This document shows positions 1 through 7,103 of a stretch of DNA of 35,160 nucleotides, in pieces; position 1 is the stretch's first letter; every line of letters starts with the position of its first letter. Origin of the DNA: Gemmatimonadaceae bacterium (GTDB lineage: Bacteria; Gemmatimonadota; Gemmatimonadetes; Gemmatimonadales; Gemmatimonadaceae); contig JACCWE010000127.1 of NCBI GenBank assembly GCA_013697785.1, forward strand, positions 1-35,160. Direction: 5' to 3'. Under the pieces are notes generated by a model that saw only the letters and a list, made by a program, of their open reading frames with translations, had not been told where the DNA came from and did no database searches. Made by a program: the position numbers and the translations under genes.

Positions 1-1
1 G

Positions 2-169
2 ATGAACTTCACGACCTCACAGGGCGTGACGATCACGGGTATGGTCGCGGATGCGAAGGGTTGGAAGGGCACGTCGCAGCACAGCGCGACGACCAAGAAG
101 TGCTACGCCGGCTTTGGTAGCCAGGCCGCTGCGACGACCCTCGACGGTATCATCACCTGCGATCCGTGA
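2..169 (+). CDS. Type IV major prepilin-like protein, C-terminal fragment
   Basis: The reading frame enters from the left edge and stops with TGA at 167-169, so only the last 55 residues are visible. They contain a Gly/Ala/Thr-rich beta region (GMVADAKGWKGTSQHSATT) and two cysteines, one in KKCYAGFG and one in the final IITCDP. Two C-terminal Cys with this spacing are typical of the disulfide-bounded D-region of type IV pilins and minor pseudopilins. The N-terminal prepilin leader and hydrophobic helix lie outside the window, so the assignment rests on the C-terminus alone. A pilin would be assembled into an extracellular fibre for twitching or adhesion. The next gene is a membrane glycosyltransferase, which fits a pilus or surface locus. 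Confidence 0.55.
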   Translation: MNFTTSQGVTITGMVADAKGWKGTSQHSATTKKCYAGFGSQAAATTLDGIITCDP

Positions 170-200
170 TCTGATCGTCGGACGTATGTTCCTCCATGTT

Positions 201-233
201 CGGGTCAGGCGCTTGCCTGACCCGATCGTGTTT
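201..233 (+). terminator. Perfect 10-bp hairpin after the pilin gene
   Basis: CGGGTCAGGC (201-210) and GCCTGACCCG (215-224) are exact reverse complements separated by a 4-base loop. They are followed by ATCGTGTTT, a weak T run. The element sits 32 bases after the pilin stop and just before the next gene. It may terminate the pilin transcript. A REP-like palindrome is the alternative, because the T tract is short. Confidence 0.6.
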
Positions 234-250
234 CCCCCCTCGAGAGTGTG

Positions 251-2266
251 ATGAGCTCCGCACCACTTCCCTCCACCGGCGCTTCAAAAGGCTGGCGCGG
301 CATCTTCACCGCCGAGCGCGTTGCGCTCTTCCTGCTGATTCTGGCGGCGGCGCTGCCGTACCTCTCCTCGCTGACATTCGGCTTCGTGTACGACGATCTC
401 GGCGTGATCGTCGAGGTACCGTCGCGGCACACGTGGCTGGGCGTGGCGCAGGCGTGGGTGCAGAGCTACTGGGGGAATCCGGAGACCGGGCTCTATCGGC
501 CCGTCGCGCAGTTCATGTATGCGCTGCTCTGGAATCTCGGTGGCGGCAAGCCGTGGATCTTTCATCTTTATGCGATCGTGATTCACGTGGCGACCACGCT
601 CGGGCTGTGGTGGCTGCTGGCGCGCGCCACGAACAAGTGGGCGGCGTTCTTCGGCGCTCTGCTGTTCGCGGTCGATCCCGTGCACGTGGAAGCGGTGGCG
701 AACATCGTGAACTCGTCGGAAGTGCTCGTAGCGATGTTCGGCATCGCGTGCATCGGAGTGCTGCTGCGCGCGTCGATGAAGAGCGACGGCGGCGTGGTGA
801 TCGGATGGAAGCCGGCGCTGCTCGCGGCGGGCGCATACATGCTCGCGATCGGTGCAAAGGAGAGCGGCGCGGGAATTCCGGCGATCGCTTTTCTCTGTCT
901 CTGGGGATGGCGCTCGGAGAGCTCGGGGCGGCAGCCGACATTCCGCGAGGTGCTCGTGGGCGGATGGCGTGTGTGGTCGCTGTGCACCGTCGCGCTCGTG
1001 AGCGTCGTTACCGCGCGCTTCTTCGTACTTGGCGGGCTCACCGTCAGCCAGCACTGGGTGACGCACGAAGTGCGAAACTTCGGATTCGCGCCGCGCTTCT
1101 GGACGATGACGGCGGCGTGGCCGCTGATCGGGCGGCTCCTGGTGTGGCCGAGCAGGCTGCGCATGCACTACGGATCCGACATAGTGATTCCGCTGACGGA
1201 GCCGACGATCTGGGCGGTGTTGTCGCTAGCGGCGGCGGCGCTGATCGTCATCGCGGCGGCGCTGCTCGCGCGGCGCGGAGACCGGCGTCCTCTGGTGTCG
1301 ATCGCGTGGGTCGCGATCGCCTTTCTTCCGGCGTCGAATCTGCTCGTGCCGACGGGCCAGCTGCTGGCGGAGCGAACGCTGTATCTGCCGAGCGTGGGGA
1401 TCGCGCTGCTGGTGGCGTGGGGGGCGAATCAGCTGTACGGAGCCGCGCGCGACTTGGGCGGTGCGTTCGCAGCGAAGCTGGTGACGGGGGTGCCGCTGGC
1501 CGCAATCGCGGTGGGCGGGTTGCTCGTGACATACCCGGAAGTGATCCCGTGGCAGACGAACTACACCCTGTTTCTGCACGGGATCGAGCAGGCGCCGAGG
1601 GCGTCGCGACCGTGGCAGCTGATGGGCGACCTGTACGCGAACAAGAACGAGCACCAGAGGGCGATCAAGTATCTGCAGCGCGCGCATGCGCTCGAGCCTG
1701 GGAACGACAACATCGTCTTTTTCTACTCCGAGCAGCTGCACGCGATCGGCGCGTACGAAGGTGAGCTCGCGCTTCTGCGCGATGCGTCGAAGGAAAATCC
1801 GGGGTCGGAGCAGACGTGGGTGATGTATCTCGTCGCGCTCGGCACGCGGCGCGGGCCGGACTCCGTGCTGGCCGAGCTCGCGCGCGTACCCGCGCACGAT
1901 TCGACGAGCCTGAACTGGCATGCGGTGATGAAGGGCGAGGCGTACTACAACAAGGATCTCCCCGACTCAGCGATCGCGACGTATCGCCAGGCGCTTGTTC
2001 AGCAGCCGCACAGCGGCAACCTGCACTATCTGCTGGCGAACATGCTGCGGCAGACGGGAAAGCTGCCGGAGGCGACGAAGGAGCTGGCGATCGCGGACTC
2101 GCTCAAGGGCGGGCGACCGGAGGCGATTCTGCGCATGCGCTCGGAGATCGCGCTCGCGCGGGGAGACAGCGCGGCCGCCCGAAAGTGGATCAGCCAGGCG
2201 ATCCGGATCGCGCCGCTCGACAGCTCACTGGTGGTGTTCCAACGGACCCTCGGGCGCGCGAGCTGA
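251..2266 (+). CDS. TMTC-like GT-C glycosyltransferase with C-terminal TPR repeats
   Basis: This is a 671-residue multi-pass membrane protein. The N-terminal two thirds carry about ten hydrophobic helices. An acidic motif FVYDDLG (D48, D49) follows the first helix, where GT-C enzymes place their catalytic Asp pair. LYRPVAQF and the block AVDPVHVEAVANIV match the TMTC/DUF1736 family of dolichyl-phosphate-mannose-type O-glycosyltransferases. Residues from about 440 to the end form TPR repeats (for example AIKYLQRAHALEPGN and AIATYRQALVQQP), likely periplasmic and used to hold protein acceptors. The family transfers a lipid-linked sugar to Ser/Thr of exported proteins. The neighbouring pilin is an obvious candidate acceptor, by inference. 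ATG 251 is chosen; a GTG directly before it (248) is possible. Confidence 0.8.
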   Translation: MSSAPLPSTGASKGWRGIFTAERVALFLLILAAALPYLSSLTFGFVYDDLGVIVEVPSRHTWLGVAQAWVQSYWGNPETGLYRPVAQFMYALLWNLGGGKPWIFHLYAIVIHVATTLGLWWLLARATNKWAAFFGALLFAVDPVHVEAVANIVNSSEVLVAMFGIACIGVLLRASMKSDGGVVIGWKPALLAAGAYMLAIGAKESGAGIPAIAFLCLWGWRSESSGRQPTFREVLVGGWRVWSLCTVALVSVVTARFFVLGGLTVSQHWVTHEVRNFGFAPRFWTMTAAWPLIGRLLVWPSRLRMHYGSDIVIPLTEPTIWAVLSLAAAALIVIAAALLARRGDRRPLVSIAWVAIAFLPASNLLVPTGQLLAERTLYLPSVGIALLVAWGANQLYGAARDLGGAFAAKLVTGVPLAAIAVGGLLVTYPEVIPWQTNYTLFLHGIEQAPRASRPWQLMGDLYANKNEHQRAIKYLQRAHALEPGNDNIVFFYSEQLHAIGAYEGELALLRDASKENPGSEQTWVMYLVALGTRRGPDSVLAELARVPAHDSTSLNWHAVMKGEAYYNKDLPDSAIATYRQALVQQPHSGNLHYLLANMLRQTGKLPEATKELAIADSLKGGRPEAILRMRSEIALARGDSAAARKWISQAIRIAPLDSSLVVFQRTLGRAS

Positions 2267-2313
2267 TCCCGGGTTGCAGCGTCGATGGCGCTGGGAAAAA
2301 AGCCGCGTCGGAA

Positions 2314-2793
2314 CTACGGCGCCTCTGCGTGGCGTGCGGTGAAGACGTTCTCCACCCGCTCCGCCAGTGCCTCCTTCGGCGTCATGTGTATCGCGATGAG
2401 ATTTCCGGAGATGATGTAGCGCGGACGCCGTGCGGGCGGCTGCCTGGGGTTCGGCATCGTGTCGAGCTTCGCCGCGTCGTTCGCCCGCGCGGCGGCAGTC
2501 GGATAGACATAGATCTCGAGCGGACTCGCGCTCACGCTCAGGAGATCGCCCGCAAGCGAGAGCCCCGCGTGATGCACCTCGCGCGCGCTGTCAATGACCA
2601 CAAGCCCCGCCTCGCCGAGCCGCTTTACGATCTCGGCGCGATTCCATTCGTCAGTCCTGGCGGCGAGGCTCTCGCCCGCCTTCGCGGCGACCGCGGAGTC
2701 GGCGCTCGCAACCTTCGGCGGCGGCGCATCGTGACGCGAGCAGGCGAACGCGCACGACGCCATCGCGAGTGCGAAGGCGCGGCGCCTGGTCAC
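2314..2793 (-). CDS. Small secreted or lipoprotein-like hypothetical protein
   Basis: The 159-residue protein begins with a basic n-region (TRRR), a short hydrophobic stretch and cysteines at 14 and 18. This resembles a signal peptide with an imperfect lipobox (MASC or AFAC). The mature part is soluble with no transmembrane segment. It has a region (about 45-90) that reads like a small alpha/beta domain (EIVKRLGEAGLVVID) and a YIISGNLIAIHMT strand pair near the end. I do not recognise a named family. Its GTG start overlaps the pntB stop by four bases (GTGA), so it is translationally coupled as the last gene of the transhydrogenase operon. It converges with the glycosyltransferase gene. Confidence 0.7.
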   Translation of the reverse strand: MTRRRAFALAMASCAFACSRHDAPPPKVASADSAVAAKAGESLAARTDEWNRAEIVKRLGEAGLVVIDSAREVHHAGLSLAGDLLSVSASPLEIYVYPTAAARANDAAKLDTMPNPRQPPARRPRYIISGNLIAIHMTPKEALAERVENVFTARHAEAP

Positions 2794-4166
2794 ACCGTCT
2801 TCATCTCCGTCACGAGCTTCGAGAGCGACGCCTTCGCATCGCCGAACAGAAGGCTCGTCTTGTCGTTGTAGAACAGCTCGTTCTCGATTCCCGCGAAGCC
2901 CGGGTTCATGCTGCGCTTGAGCACGATCACGTTCTGCGCCTTGTCCGCATTCAGGATCGGCATCCCATAGATCGGACTCGACTTGTCGTTGCGCGCGGCC
3001 GGGTTCACGACATCATTGGCGCCGATGATTAGCGCGACGTCGGCGCGCTCGAACTCGCCGTTGATCTCATCCATGTCGTAGAGCCGGTCGTACGGAACGT
3101 TCGCCTCTGCCAGCAGCACGTTCATGTGCCCGGGCATGCGTCCGGCGACCGGATGGATCGCGTACTTCACCTCGCCACCCTTCTTCTCGATCAGCTCCGC
3201 GAGCTCGCGCACCTGATGCTGCGCCTGCGCTACCGCCATTCCGTACCCCGGCACGATGATCACCAGCTTCGCATAGGCGAGCTGGATCGCGGCATCTTCG
3301 GCGCTGATGGAGCGCACGCTGAGCCCCGATGCCGTTTTCGTCGACACGGTGGGCGCCGCACCGAACGCGCCGAAGATCACGTTCTGGAACGAACGGTTCA
3401 TCGCCTTGCTCATCACGATCGAGAGGATGAATCCCGAAGCGCCGTCGAGCGCCCCCGCGATGATGAGAACGTTGTTGCCGATCGCGAAGCCGGTGGCAGC
3501 CGATGCGAGCCCTGCGTACGAATTGAGCAGCGAGATCACGACGGGCATGTCGGCGCCGCCGATCGGGAGCACCATGAAGACGCCGATCATGAGCGCGAGC
3601 GCGATCATCGAGTAGAAGACAACCGCATTCTCGGGATGGACGATGAGGTAGCCGAACATCAGCAGCGTCACGCCGAACAGCGTGATGTTCACCGCGTTCT
3701 GTCCCTTGTACGTCACCGCTCGACCGGTGATGATCTCCTGCAGCTTGCCGAACGCCATGAAGCTGCCGGTGATCGTCAGCGCACCGAAGAGCACCTCGAA
3801 GCCGACGGCCGCCATCTTCGCGCTGCCGAGCTCCGCGCCGTGCAGCCAGTATTCCGCGATGCCGACGAGCGTCGCCGCGAGCGCGCCGAACATGTGCGAG
3901 ATCGCGATGCGCTGCGGCATCGCGGTCATCGGAACCTGCGTTCCGAGGGGGATGCCGATGATCGTGCCGGCGATCAGCCCGCCGATGATCCAGTCGTAGC
4001 GGACGATCTCGTGCTGCACGAGCGTGCCGATGATCGCGAGCAGCATCCCGATCGCCGCGTACTGCATCCCCCGCCGCGCGGTGTCCGGCTTGGTGAGGCT
4101 CCGCAGTCCAAGGATGAAGAGAATCGACGCGACCAGGTAGGTGACCTGGGTGAAAATCTCGCGCAT
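2790..4166 (-). CDS. pntB: NAD(P) transhydrogenase subunit beta
   Basis: The 458 residues match the usual length of PntB. The N-terminal part (about 1-270) holds eight or nine transmembrane helices forming half of the proton channel. The C-terminal soluble domain III binds NADP(H): the Rossmann fingerprint GYGMAVAQAQ, then GRMPGHMNVLLAEANVPYD, GANDVVNPAA and KRSMNPGFAGIENELF are all intact. The complex moves hydride between NADH and NADP+ at the inner membrane, driven by proton entry, supplying NADPH. The start overlaps the pntAb stop by one base (TAATG), and its own stop overlaps the following lipoprotein-like gene, so the whole set is one operon. Confidence 0.97.
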   Translation of the reverse strand: MREIFTQVTYLVASILFILGLRSLTKPDTARRGMQYAAIGMLLAIIGTLVQHEIVRYDWIIGGLIAGTIIGIPLGTQVPMTAMPQRIAISHMFGALAATLVGIAEYWLHGAELGSAKMAAVGFEVLFGALTITGSFMAFGKLQEIITGRAVTYKGQNAVNITLFGVTLLMFGYLIVHPENAVVFYSMIALALMIGVFMVLPIGGADMPVVISLLNSYAGLASAATGFAIGNNVLIIAGALDGASGFILSIVMSKAMNRSFQNVIFGAFGAAPTVSTKTASGLSVRSISAEDAAIQLAYAKLVIIVPGYGMAVAQAQHQVRELAELIEKKGGEVKYAIHPVAGRMPGHMNVLLAEANVPYDRLYDMDEINGEFERADVALIIGANDVVNPAARNDKSSPIYGMPILNADKAQNVIVLKRSMNPGFAGIENELFYNDKTSLLFGDAKASLSKLVTEMKTV

Positions 4167-4501
4167 TACTTCGTCGCCTCGGGCTTCGCGGCCGCAGCGG
4201 CATCCACCTTCGGAGTTGCAGGCTCGCGCCGGAACATCTTCAGCATGCGATCGGTGATCACGAATCCGCCGACCATGTTGATCGTCGCCGCGGTCACCGC
4301 GACGACACCGAGAATCGTGCTCACCCTGTCGCGATTCGCGCCGGCGACGACGAGCGACCCCACCAGCGAGATCGCGGAAATCGCGTTGGTCGCCGACATG
4401 AGCGGTGTGTGCAGCAGCGGCGGCACCCGAGTGATGATCTGGTAGCCGACGAATGCCGCGAGCATGAAGACGTAGAGCTGCATGAAGCCGGTGAGGTTCA
4501 T
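4166..4501 (-). CDS. pntAb: NAD(P) transhydrogenase subunit alpha, membrane part
   Basis: This 111-residue protein has a hydrophobic N-terminus and three to four helices. The blocks GYQIITRVPPLLHTPLMSATNAISAISLVGS and NMVGGFVITDRMLKMF (shown here only as landmarks) are hallmarks of PntA domain II. In enterobacteria this domain is fused to PntA; here it is a separate chain, as in Rhodospirillum and many other bacteria. It forms part of the proton-translocating membrane domain with PntB. The C-terminus is a short Ala/Lys/Pro-rich tail. The ATG overlaps the pntAa stop by four bases. Confidence 0.95.
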   Translation of the reverse strand: MNLTGFMQLYVFMLAAFVGYQIITRVPPLLHTPLMSATNAISAISLVGSLVVAGANRDRVSTILGVVAVTAATINMVGGFVITDRMLKMFRREPATPKVDAAAAAKPEATK

Positions 4502-5601
4502 ACGACCACTCCGTCGTGAGTTACGACCATCGCCTTGGTGATCTCATCGGTGAGGTCGATCGTGAGCGCGTTTTCCTTGATCAAATGCTGCAGCAGCGTG
4601 AGGATGTTGCGGCTTAGCATCTGCGATGCGTGGAACGGGACGGTCGACGGAAGATTCACCGCGCCGATGATGGTGACGCCGCCCACGTGAATCGTCTCGT
4701 TCGGCTTGGTGAGCTCGCAGTTGCCGCCCGCCTCCGCCGCGAGATCGACGACGACGGAGCCGGGCTGCATCGACTCGACCATCGCCTTCGTGATGAGCAC
4801 CGGCGCCGCGCGGCCGGGGATGAGCGCCGTGGTGATCACGAGATCCTGATTGACGATGTGGCGCGCGATCGCGGCGAGCGTACGCTCGCGCTCATCCTCG
4901 CCCTGTGCGCGTGCGTAGCCGCCCTTCGTCTCCGCATCCGCAGCCACGAGATCCGACGCGACGAACGTCGCGCCGAGGCTCATCACCTGCTCCGCGGCCG
5001 CCGCGCGCACGTCGAAGGCGGAGACGATCGCGCCGAGCCGGCGAGCGGTGGCGATCGCCTGCAGTCCGGCGACGCCGGCGCCGAGCACGAAGACGCGCGC
5101 GGGCGGAATGGAGCCGGCCGCAGTGGTGAGCGACGGAAGAAATTTCGGGAGCGCCCCGGCGCCGATCAGCACCGCCTTGTATCCGGAGACGGTGCTCTGC
5201 GAGGAGAGCATGTCCATCGATTGCGCGCGCGTGATGCGCGGGACCTTCTCGAGCGCGAACGCGGTGATCCTGCGAGCGGCGAGCGCCCTGATGAGATCGC
5301 CGCTCGTCGCGGCGGGGAGCGAGGAGATGAGCACGCTCCCCTCGGCAAGCATCTTCGCCTCATCGAGCGTTGGCGGCTGCACGCGTAACACGATTGCGGA
5401 AGTCGCGTAAAGCGCGGCGGCGGCGTCGACGAGCTTCGCGCCGGCCTTCTCGAGGACGCCATCCGGAAAGCCGGCGGCCGTGCCAGCACCGCGCTCGACG
5501 AACACCGCAGCTCCGCCCTTCACGAGCTTCGCAATGCCGTCAGGGCCGAGTGCAACGCGCTGCTCGCCCGCGGTGCGCTCCTTCGCGACACCGATGTTCA
5601 T
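4498..5601 (-). CDS. pntAa: NAD(P) transhydrogenase subunit alpha, NAD-binding part
   Basis: From the ATG at 5601 the protein is 367 residues and starts MNIGVAKE, the canonical PntA/alanine dehydrogenase N-terminus. Diagnostic features are RITRAQSMDMLSSQ, the NAD-binding glycine motif VLGAGVAGLQAIATARRLGA, and DVRAAAAEQVMSLGA. This soluble domain I binds NAD(H) on the cytoplasmic side and passes hydride to domain III of PntB. The frame stays open to an ATG at 5658, but that would add a 19-residue extension unlike the family. No clear Shine-Dalgarno precedes 5601. It is the first gene of the pntAa-pntAb-pntB operon. Confidence 0.95.
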   Translation of the reverse strand: MNIGVAKERTAGEQRVALGPDGIAKLVKGGAAVFVERGAGTAAGFPDGVLEKAGAKLVDAAAALYATSAIVLRVQPPTLDEAKMLAEGSVLISSLPAATSGDLIRALAARRITAFALEKVPRITRAQSMDMLSSQSTVSGYKAVLIGAGALPKFLPSLTTAAGSIPPARVFVLGAGVAGLQAIATARRLGAIVSAFDVRAAAAEQVMSLGATFVASDLVAADAETKGGYARAQGEDERERTLAAIARHIVNQDLVITTALIPGRAAPVLITKAMVESMQPGSVVVDLAAEAGGNCELTKPNETIHVGGVTIIGAVNLPSTVPFHASQMLSRNILTLLQHLIKENALTIDLTDEITKAMVVTHDGVVV

Positions 5602-5664
5602 GGTGCGATCACACGGTTCATCGCTGCGTGCATAGTCTCGCCCAGAGAAGCCGCGCATACGCTA

Positions 5665-5677
5665 CCGCACAGTGCGG
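5665..5677. promoter_or_regulatory. Short palindrome in the pntAa / small-protein divergent gap
   Basis: CCGCAC and GTGCGG flank a single A, giving a 6+1+6 inverted repeat. It lies 64 bases upstream of pntAa and 105 bases upstream of the small Cys-rich gene, in the only gap between these divergent genes. It could be an operator half-site pair, but short GC-rich palindromes arise often in this base composition. The rest of 5602-5781 shows no convincing promoter. Confidence 0.2.
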
Positions 5678-5781
5678 CCGCTGACAAGCACTGTCGCCGA
5701 CGACCGGGGCACGATGCGTGCGAGTCGAGAAGGTGAACGCGCCAAGTCCTCGTGAAGGCGGGCGCCCAACACGGAGCTCCA

Positions 5782-5928
5782 ATGGCACTAAGAACCGGCG
5801 AGCTGTACCGCTGCCCCAGCGATGGCTGTGGCTGCGAGATTCAGGTAACGCGCGGCGCGAAGCCCGGCGGCGGTGGCGACAAGAGTCCGACGTGCTGCTG
5901 CGGCATGGAGATGAAGAAGGTCGACTGA
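5782..5928 (+). CDS. 48-residue Cys-rich protein, desulforedoxin-like metal site
   Basis: An ATG at 5782 is preceded by GGAG at 5773-5776, five bases away, and opens a 48-codon frame ending TGA. The product has six cysteines: C11, C16, C18 and a C38-C39-C40 triplet. The arrangement GELYRCPSDGCGCEIQV, a Gly-rich turn, then PTCCCGMEM, resembles the N-terminal desulforedoxin domain of desulfoferrodoxin, in which YxCxxCG and CCGxPM motifs form a rubredoxin-like FeS4 or Zn site. A role in metal binding or redox is inferred from this likeness only. The good ribosome binding site and motif order argue it is real despite its size. It stands alone between the pnt operon and the MOSC gene. Confidence 0.7.
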   Translation: MALRTGELYRCPSDGCGCEIQVTRGAKPGGGGDKSPTCCCGMEMKKVD

Positions 5929-5999
5929 GAGCGCTCTCTGGATGCGGGGTGCGCGCGGGGCCGTGAGTCGCCATCATTGGTGAGACACTCACGCCCGTC

Positions 6000-6545
6000 A
6001 TGACGCCTCCAGATCTCTTTCAATCCGTTGTCGGTCACGAGCCATCGCCCGCGCGCGAGAACGCGCGCGCGAGTGGTCGCATCGTGTCCATCAACATCTC
6101 AGCGGGGGGAGTGCCGAAGCTTCCGGTGAGCAGCGCCTATGTCGGCCCGCTCGGATTGGCAGGCGACAAGCAGCGCAACCGGCGCTTTCACGGCGGACCA
6201 ATGCGCGCGCTCTGCCTCTATTCGCTCGAGCGCATCAACGCGCTCAGAGATGAAGGGCATCCGATCGTCCCCGGATCGACCGGCGAGAACATCACGCTCG
6301 AGGGGATCGACTGGCCACTGCTGGTTCCGGGCATCCACCTCGCTCTCGGGCCGGCCGAGATCGCGATCACGAGCTTCACGGCACCGTGCGGCGTGATACG
6401 ACGATCGTTCAGCGACTACTCGCCGTGGCGAATCGGGGAAGACGAGCGTCCCGGGTGGAGTCGCGTGTACGCGCGCGTCATCGCGGAAGGGACCCTCGCG
6501 GTCGGCGATTCGGTGTATGTGCTCAGCGCACCCACAGCGGGATGA
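6000..6545 (+). CDS. MOSC domain-containing protein
   Basis: The 181-residue protein carries a complete MOSC beta-barrel: RIVSINISAGGVPK at the domain start, DKQRNRRFHGGPMRALCLY, STGENITLEGID, and the conserved cysteine in TSFTAPCGVI (C130). MOSC domains in molybdenum-cofactor sulfurases and in YiiM/YuaD proteins bind sulfur or molybdenum cofactor at this Cys. This stand-alone YiiM-like form has no fused sulfurase, so the exact substrate is unknown. About 25 residues precede the domain. The stop overlaps the next gene's ATG (ATGA), implying co-translation. Confidence 0.9.
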   Translation: MTPPDLFQSVVGHEPSPARENARASGRIVSINISAGGVPKLPVSSAYVGPLGLAGDKQRNRRFHGGPMRALCLYSLERINALRDEGHPIVPGSTGENITLEGIDWPLLVPGIHLALGPAEIAITSFTAPCGVIRRSFSDYSPWRIGEDERPGWSRVYARVIAEGTLAVGDSVYVLSAPTAG

Positions 6546-7084
6546 GCGAAGCGCCACCGTCCGCCACCGAGGCGCCGTATTTCCCCGTGTCGCGACAGAA
6601 GCTGATCGTGATGTCGGTGACGACGCTGTCCATGTACCAGATCTACTGGTTCTACAAAAACTGGCAGCTGACGAACGCGCGCAAAGGAAGCGGCGGGTCG
6701 CCGTTCTGGCGTGCGCTCGCCGCACCCATCACTGCGCACGGGCTCTTCGCAGACGTGCGCACCGATGCGCAGTCGCGCTTCGTGACGGTCGGATGGTCAT
6801 CGGCGGGGCTCGCGGTGATCTACTTCGGGCTCACGCTCTGCTGCTTCCTCGACTATCCGTGGTGGACCATCGCGCTCGGCTCCGTCTTCGCGTTGATTCC
6901 GGTGCACACGACGATGGAAGCAGTGAATGCGAAGGTCGCGCCCAACGCTCCGCGCAACGAAGGCTTCTCGGCCACGGAAGCCGTCGTGATCGTCGTCGGC
7001 ATCGCGCTCACGGTTCTCGGGCTCTACCTCACACGCCACGCGCAAATATTTCTCGACCAGCTGATGAACGAGCTTGACGTGTAG
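6542..7084 (+). CDS. Small multi-pass membrane protein, function unknown
   Basis: The 180-residue product starts at an ATG overlapping the MOSC stop. After a hydrophilic N-terminus comes FPVSRQKLIVMSVTT and YQIYWFYKNW, a signature of a widespread uncharacterised DUF4234-like family. Hydrophobic segments lie at about residues 21-35, 80-115 and 145-165. The C-terminus is short and acidic (MNELDV). No catalytic motif is visible. Position suggests an operon with the MOSC gene and possibly the amidohydrolase downstream. Confidence 0.8.
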   Translation: MSEAPPSATEAPYFPVSRQKLIVMSVTTLSMYQIYWFYKNWQLTNARKGSGGSPFWRALAAPITAHGLFADVRTDAQSRFVTVGWSSAGLAVIYFGLTLCCFLDYPWWTIALGSVFALIPVHTTMEAVNAKVAPNAPRNEGFSATEAVVIVVGIALTVLGLYLTRHAQIFLDQLMNELDV

Positions 7085-7103
7085 CGCTCTTTCCGCTGCT
7101 ACG

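Noticed and set aside
2267-2313. A CAGCG...CGCTG hairpin next to AAAAAA between the convergent glycosyltransferase and lipoprotein-like genes.
   Set aside because: The A run lies on the wrong side for a terminator on either strand, and the stem is only five base pairs.
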